A stretch of 64,000 nucleotides of DNA, from contig CM049310.1 of NCBI GenBank assembly GCA_026874595.1, forward strand, positions 54,067,058 through 54,131,057, written 5' to 3'. Of the stretch, positions 1 to 18,086 are shown piece by piece. This stretch comes from Sipunculus nudus. Taxonomy: Eukaryota > Annelida > Sipuncula > Golfingiida > Sipunculidae. The first letter of the stretch is position 1; every line of letters starts with the position of its first letter. The notes beneath the pieces are model-generated. The model was not told the origin of the DNA and did not search any database. It was given only the letters and a program-made list of their open reading frames with translations. Both the position numbers and the translations under genes were made by a program.

Positions 1-268
1 AGGTGGCAGGAGGCCTTTTACCTGTATACATCAAAGGTTGCCTCGGTGAAGGGTATCGTTCTGTCTCTTTTTTTTTTCAATTTCTCTCTCTTTGTCTATC
101 TCTCTGTCTGTCTATCTGTCCCTCTCTGACTGTCTGTCTTTCAATCTGTCTATCTCTTTCTTCCTTTCTCTCTCTCTATCTCTCTCTCTCATACATATAT
201 ATTGATAAAGAGGGATACAATATAACACCATAAATTCCCTGCCATTATTTATTATGTTTGGTGGCTCT

Positions 269-299
<31 letters not shown>

Positions 300-330
300 A
301 CATACATATATTGATATAGAAGGATACAAT
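1..330. repeat. CT/TCTG simple-sequence region
   Basis: Degenerate TCTC, GTCTGTCTATCTGTC and (CT)n tracts (76-190 and about 271-300). The sequence around ATATATTGATAAAG...CACCATAAATTCCCTGCC appears twice (about 197-245 and 306-355), a local duplication of about 110 bp. Confidence 0.8.
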
Positions 331-760
331 TAATAACACCATAAATTCCCTGCCGTTATTTAGTATGTTTTGTGACTATACGAATGTTTAACACACTTTT
401 TTAGATAAAATGATTTATTAAAATGTCAAGATTTCAGACACCCTTTGCACTACTTAGGAGCTACCAAGTCACACTAGATTTTTATTTCGTGTTTTGTTTG
501 CCTATCTGACCGCCGTCCACATTTATGTTCTACTCTGCTATATGAAACACATTACATAGGAATATTTACTTAACAAAGCTATATCTTTTTAGTCTAAAAA
601 TCTATAATTCACTCAAACAAGTTATAAGTAAATAATATCTCATCATAATATATCAGCTATTTGTCTAATCATATATGTCTATCAAATCAATGAACTATTC
701 GGACGTATCTATTTCAAATATTAAAAGAGTATCAGATATTTATTTCACATTGCAGGTTGA
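331..760. other. AT-rich non-coding stretch
   Basis: No reading frame of note, no clear repeat and no dense motif cluster. It precedes the GC-richer promoter-like block at 760-1530. Confidence 0.6.
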
Positions 761-844
761 TAAGGGTATGATGTTTCTGAATGACATTTGCATGCCACGA
801 CAGGGTGTTTGGTAGGTAGAGCCCTGCCCCCTGGCTGTCAGTCA

Positions 845-957
845 TGTAAACACCCTCCCTATTACCGTAAAGATGGATGTACAAGCTGGACCAAGTCCCG
901 CTGATTTCTTATCATTGAAGCTGGAAAAGGTCAAAGGTGACAAGAGCCAGTGATAAG
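845..957. promoter_or_regulatory. FoxA/GATA/DR1 motif cluster upstream of gene A
   Basis: Within 113 nt there are TGTAAACA (FoxA-type, 845-852), CTTATCA (GATA on the minus strand, 908-914), AGGTCAAAGGTGA (DR1, HNF4/RXR type, 928-940) and TGATAAG (951-957). The surrounding DNA is less AT-rich than its flanks and is not repetitive. FoxA, GATA and HNF4 sites together are typical of endoderm enhancers. The motifs are seen directly; function is inferred. Confidence 0.4.
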
Positions 958-1311
958 ACACCGTTACATACACCAAAGTAGCTGAGCACCAATTTATACA
1001 CTAAAACAGGCTAAAAGATTTATGATAAATGCCACAGTTCTTGACAGGAGACTTGTGGCTTCAAGTAAATGTAAGACCTGGATTCTCTCTGAGCTCTCTG
1101 AAAGCCCACCCCCTCCAACAACCCCCCCCCCCCTCCCCCATCCTCCAGAAACCCTTCCCCGCACGGTTATCTGACTTCAGAGCGACTTGGCTTTAATTGA
1201 AGCCCTGCAAGCCTGCCATGGTTCAAAGCTTAGCTCCGTAAGGTGCTAATCGGCCAGTAAGTCAACGAGTAAACAAAAGCTTGATGTAAATAGACTGCTG
1301 ACGGAGGGTTG

Positions 1312-1517
1312 GTTATATAGTTGATAGTGGTGTGTGACTATTACAAAGTCCTCCTGACTGTAGCACGCTTGTGGATGCACCCGACGTGTATACCGGTACC
1401 TGAGTCCCAGATAAACCCCCCGCTCTCCGCGATAAAAGATAGCACCAAGGCCCGGCCGAGGAGCACAAGCTTACCAAAACCACCTCTCGTTATCCGCCGC
1501 AAAGAAAACGTCCAACT
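1312..1517 (+). promoter_or_regulatory. Candidate gene A promoter and non-coding first exon
   Basis: A TATA-like TTATATAG sits at 1313-1320 in a GC-richer patch. About 200 nt downstream is a near-consensus donor, GTAAGTATGG at 1518. The segment between has no useful ATG frame, which fits an untranslated first exon spliced to the acceptor at 7388. Non-coding first exons are common in GATA genes. A rival candidate is the TATATATA at about 7223, close to the coding exon. Neither is proven. Confidence 0.3.
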
Positions 1518-1530
1518 GTAAGTATGGCTT

Positions 1531-2291
1531 TTCTATCAAGCCCCACGCTCGAATCACTGTCGTCTAACGACTCTTGGATAAGAAACGATAATACCATGTG
1601 GTGTTATAAGGATAAGCAAAGGCATAAATTTGCTTGCACTTCACGTACTCCACAGTGGAGTTAGTAAAGCGCTGCAATAGTAAATGGAATACGGTTCAAT
1701 TATGATCTCGCTCGTTAACTGCGGGTTTTGTACTAATATGTCCTCCAAAGGTGACCCAGGCCGCACTTGTTCGGTGTCATCCTTACCACCGGGACCGCGT
1801 AAGTACCTGGAAGACCAATAGTAGTTTATCGCAGTGGGAACATGATAATTACTTATACATGTACTCCTGTTTCATATTACCTATAAGAAATATACACACG
1901 CGGGTTTATAATATATGCGTGGCTACAGTTTAGTACAGGGTTATTATTTCCGGTATTTATAAGAGGAGGAAGGGCGATCCTGCATGTTTCATATATAGAG
2001 GATATAGCATTTTAGTAATAGTTTTGTTTATGTATAAAGTGTGTATAAATATATGTCATATATACAAGAATCATAAATATATCATATATGGCTGTGTGTG
2101 AGGGAATCATTGCATCTTATATCCACTTCTTTTAGTCAGATGGATAAGATGTTTACGTATAAGATGTTTACGTACAAACATGCATGTATGTATGTGCATC
2201 TCTTATGTATGTGCATTTTTTTATACCTGCAACTTCACGTATCTGAATACCTTTCCTATACACAAAAATAAAAAAGCTCAATTATAACATA

Positions 2292-2359
<68 letters not shown>

Positions 2360-3068
2360 TTGACGCATATACCCTACAAAATAAGATGTGGTGTATTGTT
2401 TTTACTCAGAATACACTGACAATGATTATCAAACAACAATCTATAAATATTTAGGATATGCGTCACGTGTTTTACAAATAAAATTATTGCATAATTGTTA
2501 TATATTGCTGTTATGTAATGCATAAATTGAAAATAATAAATATAATATTTATATTATGTTTATTTTTATCATGGACTTGCAATGTCATGTTTCTGCTATA
2601 ATCTATGTGGGTGTTGTGTGTATAAGGGAGAAGCAAATTAACCATTTAGTTTGTATTAGGTATACCTGCATTCCTGTTAGGTTTAATTCCCTGCGCCAAA
2701 GAGTGAATGCCCACCGGTATCAAACGTAAAGAAACCTATATGTTATAAATTTATAAAACTGATAAGACACCATGAAATAAACCTTATTCAAATATAACAA
2801 ACACCTTTCATGTTTTATGCCAAATACTTATAAATAGCCTATATATAAATGGAATTCAATTAAATATACATATATATAGAAACTCGTCCTTTAAAAATGT
2901 TGTAAACAAATACAGTATATTGGCACTCTATGTATTTATTAGGAATGTAATTTTTGATTATTTTATCTTTTTAATTTCGATTTGGTACATATAGATCATA
3001 GACAATACACATTCAGTGGTTCATATGCTTCTCTCATTTGTTTCGTAAAGCATTGAACCCCAACCAAT

Positions 3069-3109
<41 letters not shown>

Positions 3110-3300
3110 GCACTCGGTTCTGTATTATCCAAGTATCACTGAAGAGTAAGTCATAAGTATGAGATCATAAAAATGTCAAGATTTCTCGAGGAGTACACTA
3201 TTTAGTCGATATGACTGGAATTGTTAGTATCATATAGAGATAAAACAAAGATTGTACAGTCTATATTTGAATGCATATATAGTAATCGGCAATTTTTAAA
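1531..3300. other. AT-rich non-coding stretch with TA arrays
   Basis: Probable 5' intron of gene A. It holds (TA)n at about 2295-2356 and 3073-3104 and no supported exon. Confidence 0.6.
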
Positions 3301-3651
3301 CTCCATGTAGTCGATAAATTTAAGCTAACCTGTTTAATTAACGGGTTTTTTTTCAATCAAAATAATTAAAAACACTGCATGCATATTAGGATATACGTCA
3401 GATTGTGATAACAGTCTTATATATCTATATATTATTTCAGTTATTCAAAATTCATCCATGTAACGTATAAGACATTTTTTTTCACTCCATGTAGTCGATA
3501 AATTCAGCTCACCTGTTTAATTAACGGTTTTTTTTCAATCAAAATCATTAAAAACACTGCATGCATATTAGGATATACGACAGATTGTAATAACAGTCTT
3601 ATATCTATCTATTATTTCAGTTATTTAAAATTCATCCATATAACCTATAAA
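3301..3651 (+). repeat. Direct tandem duplication, period 184 bp
   Basis: The CTCCATGTAGTCGATAAATT landmark occurs at 3301 and again at 3485, and similarity runs to the end of the second copy near 3651 with only scattered changes. There are two copies, with no coding content. Confidence 0.9.
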
Positions 3652-3990
3652 TTTAATCTTTGTTATATCAACACGTAGAACTGTGCACACTTATATGTAT
3701 ATGATGTATATTAATAGACATGATAAATTTTTTTTTATGACCATTACAAATTTGAAACATTTTATTCATTTTATATAATAACAATATTATTTGGATGATT
3801 TATTTTATTATTAGTTCAGGGATGACGTGGGTATGATGCAATATATAAACTAGATACTTTATAAATATTTAGAAAATTAGAATGCATGATATTGCATGTA
3901 TATTGATCTTTCATTTGTTAACTATGTGTGTGACCAATATCTTGTTTCTTATTTCCTTCATTTGAAACGTCTATATAAGTATAGGCATGG

Positions 3991-4440
3991 ATTTTTAGCT
4001 CAGCTGTCTGTAAGTCAACCGATTTTGATCGGTCAGTGTCCGTCATCCGTCAGTCTGTCTGTCTGTCTGTTAATTGGACTGGAACGTTTCGACACCGTTG
4101 GACCTAGAAACCTTTCACTCAATATCCAGAGAGGTCAATAAAGATTCTCCTTGGTCACTGTGACATATATCCTCCGAGCTATGGGGCGTGGAAGTGCCCC
4201 CCCCCCCCGAATAATTAAAACTATGATACAAAACCTGGAGTATTTTGATATATAGTCCTGAACCTTGCCTTGAATATTGACCATGCATGACAAGGTTTGT
4301 CAGTTCCTGAAAACTTGTGGCGCAACCTGTATTTTTTTCTATTTTATGAGATTTTTCCTTTATTTATGACTGCCAAATTATATTGATACTATCAGATTTG
4401 CAACTGTGGTTTCATCTAGTGTCCTGAAACCTTGTGTGTT
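3991..4440 (+). mobile_element. Probable fragment of a repeat with a GTCTGTCT microsatellite
   Basis: It starts with TTTTTAGCTCAGCTGTCTG and runs into TGTCCGTCATCCGTCAG and (GTCT)n at about 4036-4070. This layout resembles the TTAGCTCACCTGAGC...GTCCGTC beginnings of common bivalve repeats. No matching right end was identified before the next element begins at 4444. Confidence 0.35.
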
Positions 4441-4443
4441 ATT

Positions 4444-4870
4444 AGGGCCCCGCTTGAATAAGTGGATGCCCTTTAGTAATCACTTTGTCCATCCGTCCGT
4501 CTGTCCATCTGTTCGTTTTTCTGAATGTCCGGCAAATTTGTTTCCTGATGATAACTGCATGCAGTTTGGATAGACATATTGGTTATAAACTTGACTAATA
4601 TTTGACCCATCACTAAAGTAAGAACCCTTTTGATTTTGGGGTCATGAGGTCAAAGGTCAGCGTCAGAGGATCCACTTCTTTTAAAAGATTCTGGGCGCGT
4701 TTTAAGCCAAACTTTTCATCCTAAACCTTCTGCCAACAGCGGAAGAAAATTATGGATTTTGGGGTCAACGGTCAAGGTCACAGAGGCCATCTGTCCACAT
4801 ATTTGTTTCCAGATGATAGCTCCAGTTAGAAATGACAAATGGATATCAAACTTGTTCTGATTTGTAAAAA
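4444..4870 (-). mobile_element. Truncated Pearl-like element of the AGCGGGGCCCT family, reversed
   Basis: AGGGCCCCGCT at 4444-4454 is the reverse complement of the right terminus of the complete element at 23404-24361. The adjacent TAGTAATCAC and the CCGTCCGTCTGTC microsatellite match that element's right end read in reverse. The remainder shows related body sequence with AGGTCA-type motifs and then fades near 4870. Confidence 0.55.
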
Positions 4871-5077
4871 TGAAAATTTTGATTATTTTTTACGCTCTCT
4901 TATTTCATTTATAAATTTAATGTGTATTAATATACTATGATCAACTCCTCTCCACTTTTTTCCTTTTTTTATAATTTACATGCATATTACAGTCACTTAG
5001 TTCAGATACCAATACAAATATGTAATCATGGGAGGCTAACTGTTGCTACATTTTAATATGTTAGGTTTTTATAAAAA

Positions 5078-6626
5078 CTAGATGTGTCGGAACGACACGA
5101 ATGCCCCCGCCTGGGGCAAATTAGAAACATTTGTAAAATTTTGAAATTTTTTTTAAGTTCAGGAGGTGTCGTATGGTCAAAAGTAGGTCAACAAGGCCAA
5201 AATGCAAACTCGATCTGTAACGGGTCATCAAGCAACACACCAAAAATCATGCCAGTATATGCAGGCATTGTGAAAAAAAGTCCATAGATGTGCATTTTCC
5301 ATAAAAATTTCTGTCTTTCATGAAATTTTTTATGTTTAGGAGCCGTAAAACAATCAAAAGTAGGTCAACCAGGACGAAACGTGAACTCGATCTGTAACTG
5401 TCATTATCTGCCCACACAAAAAAAATCAGGGTGGTATCTGCAGGCATTGAGGAAAAAAGTCAGTACATATGCATTTGTTATGAAAATTTCTATTTTTCAT
5501 GAAACTTTCTATGTTCAGGAGCAGTCAAATGGTCAAAAGTAGGTCAACTGGGACAAAACAAGAACTCGATCTGTAACTGGTCATTATCTGCCTACACACC
5601 AAAAATCAGGCCCGTATCTGCAGGCACTGCGAAAAAAAGTCCATACATGTGCACTTTTTTTATGAAATTTTCTATGTTAGAGCACCGTCAAATGGTCAAA
5701 AGTAGGTCAACTGGGACAAAACGTGAACTCGATCTGTAACTGGTCATTATCTGCCCACACACCAAAAATCAGGCCAATATCTGCAGGTATTGCGAAGGAA
5801 AGTCTGTACAAGTGTATTTTTCATGAAAATTTATATTTAACATGAAATTTTCTGTGTTCAGGAACCGTAAAACAATCAAAAGTAGGTCAACTGGGACGAA
5901 ACGCGAACTCGATCTGTAACTGGTCAATATCTGCCCACACACCAAAAATCAGGCCAATATCTGCAGGCATTGCGAAAAAGTCTGTACATGTGTATTTGTC
6001 ATGAAATTTCATATTTTCATGAAATTTTCTATGTTCAGGAGCCGTAAAACGGTCAAAAGTAGGTCAACCGGGACGAAACGCGAACTCGATCTGTAACTGG
6101 TCATTATCTGCGCACACACAAAAAATCAGGCCAATATCTGCAGGCATTGCGAAAAAAAGTCCGTACATGTGTACATTTGTCATGAAAATTTCTATTTTTC
6201 ATGAAATTTTCTAAGTTTAGGCGCCGCAAAACAGTCAAAAGTAGGTCAACTGGGACAAAACGCGAACTCGATCTGTAACTGGTCATTATCTGCCTACACA
6301 CCAAAAATCAGGCCAATATCTGCAGGCATTGCGAAAAAAAGTCCGTACATGTGTATTTGTCATGAAATGTCTGTTTTTCATGAAATTTTTTAAGTTTAGG
6401 AGCCGTAAAACGGTCAAAAGTAGGTCAACCGGGACGAAACGCGAACTCGATCTGTGACTGGTCTATATCTGCCTACACACCAAAAATCAGGCCAATATCT
6501 GCAGGCATTGCGAAAAAAAGTCCGTACAACTGTTTGATTTCGGAATGACGGAAGGACGGAAGGACGGAATGACGGACATGGGTAAAACTATATATGCCCC
6601 GGCCACTTTGTGGCGGGGGCATAAAA
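5078..6626 (+). mobile_element. Pearl/Helentron-type non-autonomous element (copy 1)
   Basis: The left end has a GTGTCG-GAA-CGACAC palindrome (5084-5098) and ATGCCCCCGCC (5101-5111). The right end has the exact reverse complement GGCGGGGGCAT (6612-6622), so the subterminal inverted repeats are perfect over 11 bp. The right end also folds into a hairpin, ATGCCCC-GGCCAC-TTT-GTGG-CGGGGGCAT (6594-6622). Between lie eight tandem core units and an ACGG-type microsatellite (6543-6575). Core repeats plus ACGG microsatellite plus 3' hairpin is the known structure of Pearl-family/HINE elements of bivalves. There is no coding capacity. It sits in the presumed 5' intron or upstream region of gene A. Confidence 0.8.
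5178..6530 (+). repeat. Eight tandem core units of about 178 bp inside the Pearl-like element
   Basis: The landmark AAAAGTAGGTCAAC recurs with AAG at about 5181, 5358, 5537, 5700, 5880, 6057, 6239 and 6418; the spacing is 163-182 bp. Each unit also carries ACTCGATCTGTAACTGG-type and AATCAGGCCAATATCTGCAGG-type segments. Units differ by scattered substitutions, so the array is not a very recent expansion. Confidence 0.9.
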
Positions 6627-6720
6627 AATATTCACATAATCAATATCAGCTGAGCGCCGTCACCCACAGGTCCCTTGTTAAAAGAAATAATTTCCTGAAC
6701 ACACACATTTAATACATTTG

Positions 6721-6777
<57 letters not shown>

Positions 6778-7388
6778 TTTTAAAGTATTACAGTATTCAT
6801 AAATTTAAACAACCCTCTGTTATGACAACAATCATCTAGTATTGCCGCAACATATCCACAAATTTAAAAAGAGAAACATATTTTTAAGATATTCTCCGCG
6901 CGTACCCATCAACTTTGTGGGGGAAATTTTGGAAATATCATCCGCGTATACATGGAGTTTGCCAGTGATGATCCAGGAACAGTTGAGTAAGTTGGTCAGT
7001 CAGTTTATCACGTCTGAATCATCTCTATTGATAGGTACTGAAGATTAATTCTTCCCAATTTCGGTAACCTTTGCTTTGTAAGCTAAGAGGATTGTACTTT
7101 AGCATCTCGGGACCTGCATGCATGCCTGAGCCTAGCTCCTGTCGGTCCCCATGGAAGCCTGCTCGGGAGGGTTGGTCAATATTTCCCTGTCTCTCTTATC
7201 AGTGCCCTATACAGCACCGAGGTATATATACGTCATATTTTATACAGGTCAGTTCCCCACGATGACAGCTGTATGGCGTGGGTTCACGAGGGCGACCCTG
7301 GCAGGTGCCTGACCCTCAGGTGGGACAATTACACCAGTAGAATTTATAATAATTGAATTTTAAAGATCGCCTTATTTTCTTGTTATAG
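6627..7388. other. Region between the Pearl-like element and gene A exon 1
   Basis: Contains a compound (TA)n(TG)n array (6720-6775). From about 7080 there is a GC-richer stretch with CTTATCA (7196-7202), a TATATATA in GC context near 7223 and several AGGT-type donor-like sites. This could be a proximal promoter with a short untranslated exon, an alternative to the model starting at about 1340. Confidence 0.4.
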
Positions 7389-7466
7389 GAATCTCTTTCG
7401 GCGGGTGACCCGTGCAGGGATTATTCCCCGTAAGTTCCTCATTCTCGCGGTGCTGACTTGCAGCAG
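7389..7466 (+). other. GATA456: Gene A 5' untranslated part of the first coding exon
   Basis: A clear acceptor (CTTATTTTCTTGTTATAG, ending 7388) precedes the start codon by 78 nt, so at least one upstream non-coding exon is predicted. A second, weaker acceptor-like TTGCAG ends at 7463. If that one were used, coding could continue from an upstream exon, but its pyrimidine tract is poor. Confidence 0.6.
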
Positions 7467-15088
<7,622 letters not shown>

Positions 15089-15590
15089 TGATGCAGATCA
15101 CATTTATTGATGACGTAATCAAATTATGTTTATTGCCATATGCAAGAATATGCCAGAAGTGTTTTTACTGCTCAGGGATTGTGCCAATGTTCAGCGGCAT
15201 GTTATAGCGTGTTGTGATTTTGGGCTATGTATACTGCGTGGCTCTGAAAAGTCCGTGCTGGTTATGATCATAATATATACGGTTGTGCGCAGTTAAGCTG
15301 CAGTTGTAAATATCAATTTATCCATATTTAAAGAAAAGTCATTATTTACATTTTATCATTTTCATCGAACCTCACACTTTGCATGGTCTAGTCATAGAGA
15401 AACACAAAGCACAAAGTAAGGTTATGGTCTCATGTATTTATATAGTATAGGTAACACTTATATAGGTGATATGATGTACTGCTTGTTGCTCTGCAGTTTC
15501 GCGGGAGCTCACTCCCAGCAGTCTTTCACGGTGATTGCACCTGTAGAACCTTAGTCAGGGGTTATGAATAAACAACTTCATATCTCGTTG
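15089..15590 (+). other. GATA456: Gene A 3' untranslated region with poly(A) signal
   Basis: About 500 nt follow the stop without another reading frame. AATAAA lies at 15567-15572 and is the first good hexamer after the stop codon. Cleavage would be expected within about 15-30 nt, near 15590. The end point is inferred. Confidence 0.5.
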
Positions 15591-16212
15591 ACGACTTCTG
15601 TTGTTACTAGCTATATATTTTTTACATATTTCACCATAATGGAAACATGGATCGCCTCCACTCTTCTCTTACCTTTGGTAAGAAAAATCAAACAATTGTT
15701 ATACTTTTAATTGTATAACTAAAACTTTTATCCGCCTGCCAACTTGTCCATCATCCCCCGACCATAATTTTTATATAATAGGCGTACATATAAAATTTAT
15801 ATACAATATTGACATATAACTTCCAATGTATAGAGAACATGGTAAACTAATGTACACAACCGATGAGAACGATCATTCCTCATATCCAAGAACATAACAG
15901 TCAAACATTTATATAAACGAGCGTTAGTGATTTGACTGATTTAATTCCCCAAAATATGAATATTATGCGGCATCTACAACTGTCATCTAATAATAAAAGC
16001 TCGCTGATTATATTTAGAAGTACACGTGGCACTAAAAAATAATCAATAATGATTACAATATATTATAACCAGTTCAGCTTCTTTGGATGAAACCATAATC
16101 TGAGATATAATTTAAAGAGTAGCTCTTGACGTAAGGCTTGTCTTGCATTAGTATACAGTGAAATAAGTATAAAGCGTTAGAGCTTATCAATAGCATCGGA
16201 ATATCAGCGACA

Positions 16213-16261
<49 letters not shown>

Positions 16262-17179
16262 CAAAGGACTGAGAGACGGACGAAATTACGGATAGATACT
16301 CTTTTTACATATTATTACTTTTTTACTCACAAGGATTTGGGACTCATCTCTTCCCATGACAAAGAGGACATCAAAGCAGTTCCCGTGGCGCGAGGAGACA
16401 TATGCGCCTTACTTAGCTGTGTCCGTGTCACGCTCAGCTCTCCGCCTCGACACATCCGTTAATATCAATTCCTCTAATCTGGGACATTTCTGACAATCTG
16501 ACATTATTAATGTAATCCGTTGACATAATTAATACTTCTGGCCTGAACTTGTCTCCATACCGGAGCTGAGTGTTTGACATACGCGTTCAATATACTGTTA
16601 GAAGGGCATGTTATGAAGACTTTACACAATTAAGTCTGATCTTCAAAGAAACCCAGTTCGTGGTTAGTTATCAAAGGGCAGTTGAGTATATATTGTCTTC
16701 AGAAAACAAATGTGTATAAATGGGGGATATGAAGTATATACAATCAATAACGCAGAAAAATCGATATATGGTTGCATGTGAAAGTTATACTCTTTATTTC
16801 CTGCACAGCTCAATTTTTTTCTGTCTCGGTATACGTCAAATATATTAAACTGATTTAGCTATAACATAAAACAATATTTTTTTAGCAACATGAGGGTTTT
16901 AAATATAATTAACATATGGTTTTACGTATAATTATTCCGATTTGGCTTATTCAGAACAGTTATACGATTTTCATAAAGACTTTGATTATATCAAACTTAA
17001 GAGCAAAATTATCGCTCTCCGATATATGTGTATATAAATATATACAGGTAAAGGTAAAGAGTAAGAGTGACGCCATTGAGATATAATTTATTTTATAATA
17101 ATTTGTAATAATTTATTATCACACATGCTTTCGAAGCGCATGCAGATGCTCGTTAATTGGTCAGGCGTCATGCACTCGC

Positions 17180-17239
<60 letters not shown>

Positions 17240-17462
17240 TCTTTACCTGCACTTTTATATATATTCATATATATACTAGTATTCTTTGCAGGTTAACACG
17301 ACTGTATCATTATATAATATATATGGCAGTAGCATATATCGGTAAAGAAAATTACACCAATATCCACAAGTTTTTTAAGTATACATAAATCAAAATAAAA
17401 ACCCGTTTTGTCCTAGCCAACCTCTTATTCCATATTAATTGAAAAAATTAACAGTATAAGAA

Positions 17463-17526
<64 letters not shown>

Positions 17527-17939
17527 CTAGCATATATATATACATGGTCTGTGCATAGGCTTTTCGTTGTGTAATTAAGGATGATATTATGTTACAAAAT
17601 AAACACGAGTCCACTATATCATTTCTGGTTTTTTTTTTGTGCTCAAAGTTATAACGAGCTCTTGTGCTCGGAAAACGTGTACAGAATGCGTTTCCCAAAC
17701 ATTATAATTGAAACAATTATTTGCGGTTCAGAAACAGAAACGTCATAAAAGAGCATACATCTATATTTTTAAAAAATTCACGCGGACTTGCATCTCAATC
17801 AAAATAGGAATATATACTGGTGAAAATAAAGGCTTTATAGGAAGTTTTAATGAACGTGCCTCATTTGGCTCATATATATTTAAGCTCACCAAAAAGGTGT
17901 CTATACTCTGAATTACAAAGGCTGGTGATTCGGTCCATA

Positions 17940-17991
<52 letters not shown>

Positions 17992-18013
17992 CATATCTAT
18001 ATAAAGCTCAGTA

Positions 18014-18086
<73 letters not shown>

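Noticed and set aside
5178-6530. Evenly spaced repeats examined as a CRISPR-like array
   Set aside because: Units of about 178 bp are contiguous without unique spacers and are part of a transposon in an animal genome.
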